Origin: Eutreptiella sp. 'Long Island Sound 2002'
Taxonomy: Eukaryota; Euglenozoa; Euglenophyceae; Eutreptiales; Eutreptiaceae
Assembly: GCA_964036045.1 (NCBI GenBank)
Contig: OZ038382.1
Span: forward strand, 83,861,918 to 83,925,917
Length of the DNA stretch: 64,000 nt
Direction: 5' to 3'
Both the position numbers and the translations under genes were made by a program. Positions 1 through 11,980 of this stretch are shown one piece after another; position 1 is the first letter of the stretch, and each line of letters opens with the position of its first letter. The notes below the pieces were generated by a model. That model did no database searches. It saw only the letters and a list, made by a program, of their open reading frames with translations, and was not told where the DNA came from.

Positions 1-1290
1 GCTCGCTGTGGGGGTGGCGGAACGGGGACGTATCGGGGACGCCCTCCGCCGTTGTGAGGGGCGTCTGTGGTCAGGCGCTCCCCCTCCCCCGACTGCCCGC
101 CCTCTGGGCGTGCTGTTTGGGTCCGTCACCCACATGCCATGGGCGGGGGTGTGTGGGTGTGGGGTTCCAATGACCCTCCTGTGAAGAAGACAAGAGAACA
201 CAGCGCTGCTAAGCAACTGTGGCCTAACAGAGACGCCACGACACGTTTCCCTCCTAGGGCTTGGAGGGGAAGGGCGCACAGGTGGTGTGCACAGCGCGGA
301 TGTCGATGGAGTCGAACTGCCCTTGCCACTCCTGGCTGAGGCGCAGTCCATTGATTGTGTGATCAGCGCCGTATATTTTAGCACGGCTCAAGGGACTGCA
401 CCAGTTCACCCTGACCCTCCCACCTGTACAATAGAGGCCAATGGACTGGGTTCAAGACGAAGGAACCAATTATACGCTTCTTAGTGTGCCCTATAATACA
501 CTGTTCCTGAACCCAGTTGCAAGCAAGCAAGCTTAAGGACTTCGCCCGTTCCCTTATGGAACGTAGGGCGAAGCCCTGGTCAACCTGGCAAGGGTTCATA
601 CCGCGTGCACAGCGCGTGGCCTACTGTCAAATCCCTTTAATGCATCGTGTGCACGCATGCAGGGAAGGGAGGCGAGACCAAAACCACTGTAACCACACTG
701 ACTCAACCAGAAGGTGAGCTCCTCCTGGGCTTACCTACCATACTCACCATGCATCGTGTGAATGCCAAAGTGAAGCGAACGCAAAACAAATCTAAGCGTT
801 TAAGCAACCCTATTGCGAGTTGTAAACAACCCTAAGCGTTTAATTGCATCGTGTGGCTTGCACTATTCTTCCTGTTGTGCCTGTTTTGTCATCTGCGAGA
901 AGGAGAACAGGGAATGGCGAATGAGGAACGACGGCACGACGCAAAACAAGCCTAAGCGTCTAAGACAACCCTACTTTAACGCACAAACGACGCAAACACG
1001 AGCACACACTTCTCCTTTGGACCTGTGAAGAGAAGGGAAGGTGGGTGCATGCACAAGGAAGCGTGGCAACTTGTGTATGTCGGAATCCGGCACACGGCGC
1101 CACGCATAAGTGTGTATGTTCTCATCAGTGCAAAAAAAAGGGTGGTTGTGCTGTAAGAGCAGTTGTCATGGTTGCCCCGCATTGCACCGCAGGGCAGGAC
1201 CGTTAGCCCCCCGTGACAACCACTCCCTGGCCGAAGGCCATTTGTTTTTTCTGGTCTCTGTTGGTGGCGCGGGCCGGGCGCTCGTTGCTT
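1..1290. repeat. Repeat-built non-coding stretch with short dispersed motifs
   Basis: No convincing coding frame. Two short motifs recur. TGCATCGTGTG occurs at 641 (10 of 11 bases before the sequence diverges), 750-760 and 845-855. An octamer-based motif (CTAAGCGTTTAA and variants) occurs near 791, 831 and 951, twice next to a run resembling GACGCAAAACAA. The arrangement looks like a worn array of short repeats. I see no promoter, RNA gene or protein family here. Confidence 0.4.
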
Positions 1291-1297
1291 CTCTCGT

Positions 1298-2130
1298 GTG
1301 CGTGGCGTGGCACGACATGGTAACATACTTGCACTCTTGGTGGCGGTGTGTGGCTCCCCCCTTGCCTACTACTCGTTTGCATGCGGAGGCATACCTTTTG
1401 TTCCCTATGCAAGCAGGTGGGTGTGGGTGCGGCACGCATGTTTGTTGCGTTTTTGCACTTGCGTGTTGTTCTTTCTCGTGGTTGTGTGTGGTTCCCCACG
1501 CGAGTCCCGCCCGTCATGCTTGGCGTCCTTCGTATTCCTCCATACCATTTTGCTTGCCTGCGGCGGTGGTGGTCTCGTTGCACGTGCGGGCGTATGCACG
1601 GGCGGGCATACCTTTCGCTCCCTTTCGCCTCCTACGTAAGCGGGCGTGCGGGCGGGGGTTGGGCACGTCTCGGTTACGCCTCGTGGTCACCTTTTACATT
1701 TGTTGGCGCGGTTGCCGTTGTTATCTCGTGTTCGTTGCGTAGCGTAGCATGGCATGTAACATACTTGGATCCAACAAGCCGCGTGTGCATGTTGTGTATG
1801 TTTAGTTTTTGTTTGTGTGTTTTTATGTGTGTTGTGCTTCTTCTCGGTGGTGTGTGGCCTCCTTCGTGCGTTCTTCTCTCCTTTGTTGGTTTTGTGTTCC
1901 CCCGTTGTGCCCCTTCATACAATTTTGCTCGTCCGTGGCGGTGATGACCTTGCGGCGATACGGGCATGCACGTACAGGCATACCTTTCATTCCCTATGTG
2001 TGCGGGGCTGGGCATAGGCTTTCATTCGGTGTCACCTGTTGTTGGTTTTCCTTGCCGGTGCGGTTTTCGTTGTGCTTTTCGTGGCGGCGCATTTTGGCGT
2101 TGCGTGGCATGTAACATACTTGCGTCTTGG
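1298..2130. repeat. Degenerate tandem/dispersed repeat, G/T-rich
   Basis: The motif GGCATGTAACATACTTG (or a close variant) occurs at 1314-1331, 1751-1767 and 2106-2122. A second motif, GGCATACCTTT followed by a TTCCCTAT-like run, occurs at 1388, 1605 and 1977, between the first-motif sites. Both recur in the same order, so the stretch is best explained as two to three diverged copies of a unit of a few hundred bases. The long overlapping frames on both strands here are low-complexity Cys/Val/Arg readings and are not credible proteins. Confidence 0.55.
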
Positions 2131-2461
2131 CGGCCATTGTTGACCGTGTTGTTTGTGTCTGTTTTGTTTTCGCTCGCTTTCCTTTGTTCCCCTTTGTGCA
2201 TGTGTTCCCTTTCTTTCTGGTTGGGGCGCGCACAAGTCCCTAGCGCCTAGGACACGCACTTTGCTAGGTGGTTTGGGGCAAGCAACGCTCAACTTTGTCG
2301 CCGTCGCGACTCTGTTGCTCTTCTTTTTCTGTGAGTGACCTAAATTTTGCGACCTCGCCAAACAGCGGCGTAAAATTTTTTGGGGGGTTTCTGAGGCCGG
2401 AAAAATCGATTTTGCTCTTTATTTTTTCTGGTTGTGCGTCTTTTTCTTGATTTTTTTTTTT

Positions 2462-2506
2462 TCTCAGCGTGTCCCCCCATTTTCCAGCGAACTCCACCCC
2501 CCACTA
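2462..2506 (+). repeat. Copy 1 of a ~44-bp motif shared with 6751-6795
   Basis: A run from TCTCAGCGTGTC through AACTCCACCCCCC is matched with a few substitutions at 6751-6795. The two copies are in direct orientation about 4.3 kb apart. They lie outside any protein frame I trust. They may mark element boundaries or shared promoter-like sequence of the LINE; the function is unknown. Confidence 0.5.
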
Positions 2507-3226
2507 TGCATCTACCCGACCTTTGACTCCCATAATGCCCATTTCGTGTTCCTCAAGTTTCGGTTTCACATGGGTGTCTGCTTCCATTGAATTGATACCT
2601 TGCTCAAGAGTTTGAAGAAGCGATGCGTTGAAACTTTGTACCCTCACGGAGTCTTCAATTTTATGGTTGATGATCAAACCGAATTCTGTTGTGGAAGTGG
2701 TGGCTGTTGAAGGCTCAAAAGCTTGGAGGGTAAACAAACCCTCTCGCATCTTGGAGATTTGGGTGTTTTGGGTTTGCTTCACCACTTGACTTTTTTGGTT
2801 TTGGAATTCAAATTGCATTGCCAACTCTTGTTTTGTGGCTTCCATCTGTGCATTATGGGAGGCTTGTTCCCTTTTTGCTCGCTCATTGGCTTCGTGCGCA
2901 CTCGTCTTGAGAGATTGCACGTCCAACTCCGCACCCGCAATGCGAGCGAGGAGTAGCCGCAATTTCGCAGTAATTAATGGACTAATCTGATCCTCGCTTA
3001 AGATTGTGCGGATTTTGTTGGTGATGGCTTTCTTAAACTGCTTCATGTGGGGGATGTTTTTGTTCTCGAATTCCTGCATGCGGCACAAGGTCACCTCATA
3101 TATGTCGTTCATGTCGATTGTCACCTGCCCACATTTGCGGTGCCGGGGTTGAGGTTGACTAAGACGCGGAACCTTGGCGTGCTCCCCGCTTAGCCTAACC
3201 TCCAACATGAGGGAACGCTGCTTCAC
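2504..3226 (-). CDS. Hypothetical coiled-coil protein (240 aa)
   Basis: An uninterrupted 240-codon frame on the minus strand starting at the ATG at 3224-3226. The middle (about residues 80-165) is rich in Glu, Gln, Lys and Ala with heptad-like Leu/Met spacing (for example NERAKREQASHNAQMEATKQ), which predicts a coiled coil. No signal peptide, membrane segment or catalytic motif is visible. The balanced amino-acid composition differs from the low-complexity shadow frames around it, which is the main reason to keep it. It lies upstream of and opposite to the LINE, with no sign of a shared transcript. It could be a host gene, or an accessory ORF or gag-like coiled coil of an unrecognised element. 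I do not recognise the family. Confidence 0.45.
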   Translation of the reverse strand: MKQRSLMLEVRLSGEHAKVPRLSQPQPRHRKCGQVTIDMNDIYEVTLCRMQEFENKNIPHMKQFKKAITNKIRTILSEDQISPLITAKLRLLLARIAGAELDVQSLKTSAHEANERAKREQASHNAQMEATKQELAMQFEFQNQKSQVVKQTQNTQISKMREGLFTLQAFEPSTATTSTTEFGLIINHKIEDSVRVQSFNASLLQTLEQGINSMEADTHVKPKLEEHEMGIMGVKGRVDA

Positions 3227-3251
3227 TTTTTGCCCTAGACTATGACGATCC

Positions 3252-3545
3252 CCCAGTCTTCAAGCCGGGTTAATCGTTGGCAGCATGCACATGACTAGAT
3301 GCCACGTGCACCAGGGATGCTGGCTGCTTCCCTTTGCTGCGTACGGGTTGTACACAATTGTCTGGTTCCCAGCCTTGACCTATGACACCGATCTCGTTGA
3401 AGGTAATGCCATCGTCCTTGGTTGTACTGGCCGACTTCGAACCCCCAGCCTTCAAGTCAAATTGGTCGGAGGTAGCCCGCACGTGACCACGTTTCACGTA
3501 CGAAAGGGATGCTCTTGGTTGCTCCGGGCTCCCTACGTGTTGATC
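3252..3545. repeat. Diverged direct duplication, 192-bp spacing
   Basis: CCCAGTCTTCAAG at 3252 and CCCAGCCTTCAAG at 3444, and AGGGATGCT at 3313 and 3505, are both 192 bp apart, with weaker similarity between (CACGTG-containing stretches). This is an old tandem duplication upstream of the minus-strand coiled-coil ORF. From here to about 4230 I see no further gene: 3546-4230 holds only short shadow frames. Confidence 0.5.
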
Positions 3546-4271
3546 ATAAGGCCCTGTTCCCGCTGTTCATCAACTACGCGCTTGTGCCCCATGGCCTCGT
3601 CATGGACTTCGGCAATCCAGATGTGCTCGGGTGCTTCAAACTGAGTTTTGCAACCCTAGAGCGTTGCACTCGCTTCTGAGTGGACCAGGTACGGTACACG
3701 TAAACCCCAAAAAAGGCATGCGCGGAGCAAGCAACGAAGATCTCAAACGAGTTCAACACTCCGAGTTGAAACTCAATTAGTCTCGAAGCATCCTAAATAA
3801 CAACAAATAAGCAAACATTTAATATACAAATATATCAAATGCACATGCACAAACAAACACAATGTTCAATGTCATTTCCTACCTTAAACCTTTTGACCTT
3901 CTTGACCGTGGTTTGTTACCCATTAACCTTTCTATGTTAGAGGAAGGGAAGAGAGGAAACAATACCCTTGGTTTGTTAAACACCCAACCTTGTTCTACTC
4001 TTGTTGGACACTTTGAATGAAGGGTGGAAGAGGATAAGCCGACAAGGCACAAATTGACACCAATTGCACAAATGAGACTCAACAGAGCGCTCGTGGCGAT
4101 TCATAGCGAAGGTTTGCGGGTAACCAGAGCTGTGAAAATCAATCGCCGCATTTTTTTCCCAATTCCCGACTGTCACTGACTCTGGCATCATCTTCTGCAT
4201 TCTGGCCGGAATATTTCGAACCCCGAAGAGTTGAAACCCGAGCAGATCCGCATCAACTGGCTCGAAAAATC

Positions 4272-6605
4272 GTGTTTTTTTGGATTTCATTACATATTCC
4301 CATGGGGTGCAACCACCCTGATCGCAGCGGAGTCAAGTCCGACACGGTACGTGACAGAGTGCAAAGGATGGAGGAAACACAAACAACTACCGCCGAAGCA
4401 AAATCTGAAAAGAGAAACCAACAAATTGCTCAACGTAGACATTCTCCGCCGGCTCCTATGGTAGACCCGCCCGGCCACTCAGACCACACGCCAACTAAGG
4501 CTAAGGGTGCTAACGGCTCGCGAAGCTCTTCTCTCTCCCAACCCGCATCTTCTGGTTCGCCAGAAAAAAGCCCCTCCCCTCACAACACGCCCAAAACAAA
4601 AAAAGGAAAAGACACCGCTCCTCCACAATCACCAACACCAACTCAAAAAAGCACTCCACTTCTTTCTTCTCCACCACCACCAAAACCCAACGATGTACAC
4701 TCCACGTCCGCCTCATCTTCTTTCTCTCCTTTGCCCCACCTCCCTACTCCCCGCTTCTCCGATCCAACCGCGATTCACCCCTCTAACAAATCACGCCTAT
4801 GCAACGAACTCGAAAACAACAACCTCCCCTTTCAACAAGCCTCCAACAATGTCTACTCAAACAAACAAATTGCATATCCTCCGCAAGAAATCGAAAAAAT
4901 CTTCAATGAACTCGACGGTTTTGAAGTAGCCATTTTCCAAACAGATTGGGAAAACCCCTTCAGTAAAATGTACAAACCATACTTCAAAACGGAAACGGCT
5001 AACAGGAAAAACGCACTCCAAAACGCCAAGTATGTCACCGCCGCCGACGGATTCTCCCAACAAAACATTGAAAGCGTCTTGCAAGCTTCCACCACAAAAA
5101 CCTTCATAGCCACACCCATCCCGTCCGAAAGATACGACATCGACACCCAAAATAACACATATGCCCAATGCCTCACCCTCTTCAATGTCTTACACAACCA
5201 AGCACAACAAGACAACTACTACCGATGATACCTCATCGTCAACCAACCCGACCCTTTCACCACACCATCCAACTTTAACATATGGGACTACCGGTTTTTC
5301 GTCCTCAAGTTCCACCGTTACCTTACCGACGTCGACATCCGACACACCTCCACACCATGGCTTCCCGACACAACCGCGCCAATCACCACACTCAAAGAAG
5401 CCACCTTCGCTTGAGCCCAAGGCTTCATGGTCCTCACTCTAAACACCACCAAACATTTCTCTTTCAATCCACCACCATCACTCCCATTAGTCGACACAAT
5501 CATTCAATCTTGCTCCAATAACCACGACTCTCAGGACCTCCTTAAAGGGCTCTCCATTGCAGACAACATTGACCCACTCACTAAAACACTTGAACCAGTA
5601 GACTTTCTCCGTGTTGACATCCAGAAAAAACACCTTGACAATGGAACTCCCCAAGACGCCTATAACTTCTTCAAAAAACACTTGCTAGGCCGACACGGCA
5701 ACACCGCCACCGTAGAAACCAAAGACACCGACTACGGAAAGCAGTGCTTCCGAAGACGACCTTGCCCCCTAGGCCGAGACTCAGACAAAGACGAGGACAA
5801 CGAGTACTGGCGCTACGACATCAGCTGCCACCCCCAAGAAATCGACGAACTCTCCAAACAACTCCTTAAAGGACACAACAAAGAAGCATCTCCACCACCA
5901 CTCTTCACCTTCCCCATGTCCCGTTCTACCAATCACAACTCCTGCCTCATCGTCCAACACAAAGGCATCCCCACGCTCCATCCTCTAGAATTTTACGACA
6001 TGTTAATCAACACTCCAACTCTCACCGACTACCTACTCTACATCATCATGCTCACCGAATTCTCCGCCATCATCAACATCGACCTACCAAAAATCCCATC
6101 CAACTCCAACTCGAAAAACGCGCAAATAAAATGGCTCAACGACACACTTTGGCAAAACGGATTTCTCCTTCTCTACCCAAATGGTGCTTACGCTCAGAAC
6201 TCACGACCAGCCCCAACGGCTAAAACCGAAGACATCATTCTACTCATGGAGGAATCTTCCATCCTCATCACCGCACCACCTTCCATCACGTTCAGAGACA
6301 TCACTTTAGCTGCAGCAATCTTTGGGGAAACATCCGACATCAAAAAACCACGATACCAAAAGCGCCAATCTCCACCAACTCCAGCGCTTCGAAGCGCTCT
6401 ACTCCGACAAGCACTCTGCCGTCATCGCCCACAATCAAACAATCGGGGCAATCCACTTCACCCAAGGCACCAAAATCAACCTCCAACTCAAAAACCCCCT
6501 CATCACCGAACACCGCACCAACAACCCGCACCTGGCCAATCACTCAGAATTCAACATCATCACAGCCTTCGGACACCTCCTCGGATCCCACTAAGAACGC
6601 AATAA
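4272..6605 (+). pseudogene. LINE ORF1 (function unknown), broken
   Basis: One frame runs from the ATG at 4272 to about 6340 and is interrupted by TGA at 5226-5228 and TGA at 5412-5414; after each stop the same frame continues with credible protein. The first ~110 residues are a Ser/Pro/Thr-rich low-complexity region; the rest is globular-looking (for example WENPFSKMYKPYF, near residue 230). After about 6340 the open frame turns into Pro/His-rich noise, while the frame ending at 6594 (6322-6594) looks protein-like, so a frameshift near 6330-6360 is likely. Both TGA codons could come from TGG by a single G-to-A change. I see no RRM or zinc knuckle, so its presumed RNA-binding role is inferred only from its place upstream of ORF2. 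Confidence 0.6.
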
Positions 6606-6750
6606 CAAATGGACCTCTCACCAACCCCGAAAAGAATACCTTAAACCAAATTCTTAACTCGTCTCCCCAACATCCTCAAGCCTACAACCATACATGCATT
6701 CCACAACACTTCCACATCCACTTTTCTCTCTTTTCTCCACGATAAATTCC

Positions 6751-6795
6751 TCTCGGGCGTGTCGCCCCATTTCCCGGCAAACTCCACCCCCCCAC
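6751..6795 (+). repeat. Copy 2 of the ~44-bp motif at 2462-2506
   Basis: Direct repeat of the motif at 2462-2506, placed between LINE ORF1 and ORF2. The stretch 6606-7870 has no convincing gene: the 263-codon frame at 6759-7550 overlaps this repeat and tandem duplications and has no family features. Confidence 0.5.
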
Positions 6796-7465
6796 ATTCT
6801 CCTTGGTTCCCTCCCGACTCTACTCAATTTTTTTCGTCAGTTTATTTACTCAATTTCTGTCCTGTTTGCATGATTTGCTATCTCACCTCTCCCACCAAAC
6901 TCACCCACTACGCCTACTTCGGCGCTCAGAATGCTTCTCTTCACGCTGTCGTTTCTGTCGCCAAGCTATGGACTTTCCTAAGCTCGCATCACAACGACTT
7001 CAACGAACATCATGAGCTTGAGAATCGCCACCACCGTCTTACCTCACGTTCTTCATCTGCCGAGACCACCTACCACAACGCCGCAGCGCCGAATGGATCC
7101 ATACGCTACGAGGGATTAGACAATGGCCCTGCACCAAATGGTGTCTTGAATTGTTGGATTTCGGTTTATGGTTATGTTACGCACCGCGGCACCGCATCAG
7201 TGATTATCACTTCTGAAGAGTGCTCCTTCGCTTCCAAGGTCTGGAGTTTGGACATTGGAATTTTGGCGCATTGCGACACAACTTCGTCGACTTACTCGCT
7301 TCACCAGGATAATGGAACTGATTATATTCGCAATGAGTGTTCCTACACTTCTAAGGGTCATGTTTCCCCTTGCCGTCCCCTTCCCTCCATTCTCTTGATT
7401 GGTCGTTCCCTCTTCGTCTCGAGTCAAAGGCAAATCATGATGATGGTGGTGATCGTGATGATTAT

Positions 7466-7740
7466 GGTGAAGAACATGGGAGTGCACGTGCGTTCGCGGC
7501 GGGCCCGGGTGTACCACCGGCTATTTTTCCATCTATTGCATGCGCTTTGACTTGTCTGACTCGGCCATGGGAGTGCACTTGCGTCCGCGGGTTCCCGTAT
7601 ACCTCGCTCCATCCAGTCGAATCCCATTTGCTGCCAAAGCGTTTGTTTCTGCGGGACCGTAACGCTCCCTCGCTCCATCAAGTCAAGTCGTATTTGCTGC
7701 CAAAGCCTTTCTTTCTGCGGGACCGTACCGCTCCCTCCCA
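7466..7740 (+). repeat. Short tandem duplications between LINE ORF1 and ORF2
   Basis: Two adjacent copies of a 66-bp unit (CTGCCAAAGC at 7631 and 7697, each followed by TTTCTGCGGGACCGTA and CGCTCCCTC). Just upstream, CATGGGAGTGCAC followed by GTCCGCGG or GTTCGCGG occurs about 90 bp apart near 7477 and 7566. Such repeats are common in LINE 5' or inter-ORF regions; a regulatory role is possible but not shown. Confidence 0.55.
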
Positions 7741-7872
7741 ATTTCCCTGCATCTTTTCCCCGACCACCAACACAACACAGGCTTCACCATCACATCGCAC
7801 GACACACAGCACTAACACCATCTCAATCTACACACCCAAACCTTACTGCACCGTTACACACTACCATATCTC

Positions 7873-9105
7873 ATGCCACCTTATTCACTTGTACCCCGTC
7901 TCAACCACTTGGTTACACCCCTCCAAATGACTAACACAAACAACACCCAAATGCCTAGAACAACACTTTACACTCACCCCACCCCACACCCACCCACCAT
8001 CCATTTACCCCAATACAACAGGGCCGTAAACCACAGCCACCCTTTGCTTTCCAAAACAAAGCTCAAGCTCACTTCTCACAACACAGCCGAAAACCTAGAA
8101 AACATCGAAGCTATCATTCCATCTCACTTCCACCAAGATAGTGACATTCTCTGCTTCCAGGAACTCCCGGACACACACCTCAACTTGACCCCTCTCTCAA
8201 CCTCACCATGCACTGCAATATAGCCCCCGACACCACTAATGGCGTAGCCATTATTCTCCTCAATTACCTCAGCACCGTCTCTAAGCTCGTCAAACACCCC
8301 AACATCCACGGCACCCTCATCACCATTGAAATCACGCTCGCCGGTTTCCCCCCTTTCTATATCCTCAACGTCTACATGTCCCACATAACCTCCACCCAAC
8401 AACGACTAGCCCACACTGTATCCGAACTCCAACGGGACAACCCAAATCACATCCTGACCGGGGACTTTAACATGCACCTCCAACCCTTCCTGGACACCGA
8501 CAACGCCCGCGACCCAAAAAAATGGCCTTGGCTTGAGCACCGGATCCACCCTCCTAACTCTTTCACCATCCCCAACCTCAGTGACCTCTTTCGCTCTCAC
8601 AACCCACACTCAAGACAATGGACCAGACCACAAAATCTGTGTCTGCCTGACTCTCAGTCACGCATTGACTTCATCTTGGCCTCAACCCCCTCCATCACCC
8701 TCTTCCTCCCTCACTGCACCCACATTAACCACTCCTTCAACCTAACTGATCACCGTCCCGTTTCCACCTACATCTCCATCCCCACCAACCCCATTAACTT
8801 TTACAACATCCCTAACACTAGCATTTTCTACCGCACACCAAACGCATCCCAGCTTTCCACCTTTCATAAACACCTGAGCCCCCCCGACTCCTGGATGCTT
8901 AATCAACTCTCCAATATGGACTCCGCCCCCACGGACGAACTTGCCCTTCTTGCCGAACACAGTTCCACCTCTCTTGTCAACGCTTACAAAGTTACCAGCG
9001 GCCAAGGCCACCCTCACAAACCAACCTCCACCAAAAAAAAGTTCACTTCCGCTGTACTCGCCCCTAACAACTCCGCCATTAACACCGTCACCACAAAAAA
9101 TTACA
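7873..9105 (+). pseudogene. LINE ORF2, AP endonuclease domain, frameshifted
   Basis: The N-terminal part, in the frame ending at 8223, has the endonuclease start with Asn (SHNTAEN) and the DILCFQELPD motif holding the catalytic Glu. The rest, in the 8208-9266 frame, has GVAIIL, the ILTGDFNMH motif, SRIDFILAS and the terminal TDHRPV with the His. All hallmark residues of the exonuclease/endonuclease/phosphatase fold are present. A frameshift near 8200-8225 separates the QE block from the rest, and another near 9095-9105, at an A-run, precedes the RT frame. The domain nicks target DNA to prime reverse transcription in this family. The true start codon is not clear; the frame is open from before 7873. 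Confidence 0.85.
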
Positions 9106-11053
9106 GAACCTCGTCAACAATTGGAAACAAAAAAAGCAAAAGCAATTACAGAAACGTCTCCATCATTCACTTGTTGCCGGTAAAAAAATCAAGCACGCCC
9201 TCCGTAACATGCTCAGCACTAACTCCACCTCCCCCATCTCCTTTCACGACTCCACTGGCTCCCTAACTTCAAACCCCCATGACCTCTGCCGCATCATGGG
9301 TCAAACATTAGAGCAGTTAAAAGGCCCCAGGGACTTCCACCCTGACCCCCAGCTCATCGACTCACTCATGAAGCACTCACCCAAAATACCCCCTAACTGC
9401 CAATCCCCCACTTTCACCCGCGCCTACTTCGACACCATCTTAGCTCAGGCTAGTCCCACCAAAGCCTCTGGCTTTGATCAGACCAACCTCTACCTCTTCC
9501 ACACAACCCCCCCTAACATCAAGAATTTCCTCTTCATTGTTTGCCGCCGCTTCCTCACTCACCCACTACCCCAAAACTGGCTTGCCGCCCGCATACACCT
9601 CCTCTACAAAAAAGGCAACCCCCACGACCCCATCAACTACCGCCCAATTGCCCTCCTTAACACCGTATACAAAATACTCGCCTCTTACGCCACCACTTGC
9701 CTCACCTATTATTCTGCCCACTACATACTCATTAACTCTCAGTATGGCGGCATCCCCCACCACCGAACCACCGATCACATTTACTCCATGATCTCCAACC
9801 TCTCCATTCACCGCAACCTCTACCATCTCCACCTCGACCTCAACAAAGCTTTCAACTCCGTCCCCCACGAAGCCCTATGGCGTATACTCCACAACTACAA
9901 CTTCCCTAAACAACTCATCACTCTTATCCAACTCCTCTACTCTTGGCCCGCCGATTACCCGGCCGTCAACAACTTCAGTCTCTTTGCGGCAATGACCCTC
10001 CGCGGCCTGCGCCAAGGGTGCCCTATGTCCCCGATCCTCTTCAATCTCTTCATTGACCCCATCCTACGCTCTCTCAAACACCTTCTCCCCAAAAATGTCT
10101 TCCATGAGCTCTTCTCCTTTATCGACAACATCGCCCTTCAAACTCCCTCCCCAAAGGTGGTCCATACTACACTCAAGTTGCTCTTCACCGTGGGACCCAA
10201 ATACGGTCTCTCCTTTAAAGCCTCAAAATCAGAACTTCATGCTCTCAATGACATTCCTCACATAACCATCAGAATTACTCCTTCCCTTCACTTCAGCACA
10301 TGCGACACCAACGGCAACCCAAGACTCTTTTGCAAATACCTTGGTACTCATTTCTTCAACAAACAACAAAACCAAAACATGCTCGCCCTGCTCACCAACA
10401 CCATCACTTCTTTCTTTAACAACCTCGCTCCCCTTCCTCTCACACATACCCAAGTCATTAAGCTCTCGAACATTCAAATAATCCCTACCCTCACCTACCG
10501 CCTCATCTACAACTCCCTTACATCCTCCGACATCCACATTTTAGACACAAAAATCTGGACTCACATAGCCAACCAAGGAAAACTATCCCTCCGCACCCCA
10601 AACAAAACAAAATACTCCCCTCGGCACGCACTAGGCCTCGACATCACCAAACCTTCCGATAGAATTCACATCCAACCAATGAAACACACCAGCCAATACC
10701 TCCGTAAAGAAGGCCCTCTTCTTAGCAATACCCCCTTTCTCAAAGCTCTCAACCGCGACAACCAAGAAGCTAACCTAATTCAAACCATCACTTCCGCCTC
10801 GAGCTACTACCTCAATCTCACATGTCACAACATTCCCAACTGCAACCCCGCCGACTTCCACAAGGTTCCACCCCTCACCATCATCCAAGTTGCCTTGGAT
10901 TGTTACACAACCACATCCGTCCCACACACCATCTTCTTTCGTCGCACCATCACCCACAACACCCCCACGAAAAAATTGGTCACCGGCACCATTGAATACG
11001 ACCAAAACAATCGCACCTGCGTGCACTTTGGTGATACCTCCATGCTCCTTTAA
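9105..11053 (+). pseudogene. LINE ORF2, reverse transcriptase domain with altered catalytic residues
   Basis: The largest open part has ATG at 9209, but the frame is already protein-like from about 9105 (Lys/Gln-rich linker). RT signatures in order: NYRPIALLN (about 143-151 of the 9209 frame), LDLNKAFNSVPHE (motif A, Asp210 kept but the second Asp is Asn216), GLRQGCPMSPILFNLFID (motif B region, about 266-283), and FSFIDNIAL (motif C, Asp306 then Asn307, where a D-D pair is expected). The AAC codon at 10127-10129 replaces the second motif C aspartate. The frame ends at TAA 11051-11053 but continues in the same frame into RNase H. With the broken triad this copy should not polymerise DNA. Confidence 0.92.
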
Positions 11054-11980
11054 CCACACCTTCAATTTCAGTTTCCCACACACACCCCCCAACAATTCAC
11101 TCACCTCATCACCTTCCCCAACGTCCCACTCATCCTCAAGCCTCACGCCACATTCTGCTACCCTCACATACACCACCACTCCACCAACCACTACCTCCGC
11201 TACACCACGCATAAACACATCCCCAAACCCAATCCCAGACAACTAGACTTTTGGGGATGTCACGACCTCCTTGAGGCAACCACCTCACACCCTCAAGCAT
11301 ACATATGCTACTCTGACGGCTCGGACGACCCCAACAACATCAACCCCTCCGGCTCGGCTATAGTCTTTGTCCCCAAAACTCACAACAACACTATTCTTGC
11401 CGCCACCTCTCCCATTAAAGGCTCTTACCCTGGCAAAATCTACGCCATCATCGTTTCTCTCCTTTACCCCGACATTCACCTCTTTCCCCAACCGCTCATT
11501 TACGCCATAGACAATCTCACCACTTGCTCCAACCTTAATATCCTCCAATCCTCCTCCACTTTCCCTTTCAACGCCAACAACAACTCCTTTTGCTCTTGGT
11601 ACCTCTTGCTTTGGCACCTTCTCAAAAACATCAATTTCACCATCATCTTCACTTGGATTAAGGGACATGCCAACTTCAAGGACAACGATGTGGCCGACAC
11701 CGTATCCAAGTGGATCTCCTCTAATATCCGCATCCCAGCCGACCACCTCACCCCCCCTGAGCTTCCTTTCATCCTCCACCACAATACTCCTCTACCCGGC
11801 AAAATCACCACCAAGTACACCAAACACTTACATAGCGCTCACGCTCACAACAATATCCACCTTTCGCTCAGCACTATTTTCTTTCTCACTTCTTCTTGGT
11901 TCTCCCGCCTCAACTTTAAATGGGTAAATGGCCTTTTCAGTTGTAAAAGGCTATGCGCCACACTACAATTCAAAAGATGA
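11054..11980 (+). pseudogene. LINE ORF2, RNase H domain
   Basis: This continues the RT frame after the TAA at 11051. CYSDGSDDP near 11306 is the first Asp block. FTWIKGHANFKDNDVAD (near 11650-11700) is the C-terminal His...Asp block of RNase H. At the middle Glu position the codon at 11435-11437 reads AAA (Lys, GKIYAI) where a Glu is expected. IYAIDNL near 11505 keeps the third Asp. The frame ends at TGA 11978, but the real protein passes into the +1 frame between about 11925 and 11950. RNase H in LINEs removes the RNA strand during insertion. Loss of the Glu fits the catalytic loss in RT. Confidence 0.8.

Noticed and set aside
1110-1944. Overlapping frames of 198-210 codons on the plus strand
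   Set aside because: They lie in repeat-built G/T-rich DNA, read as Cys/Val/Arg-rich low complexity, and compete with similar frames in all phases.
5226-11053. Variant genetic code with TGA or TAG as sense codons
   Set aside because: Trp and Gln are encoded normally in the same frames, and frames over 700 codons (chromovirus pol) contain no such stops, so mutation is simpler.
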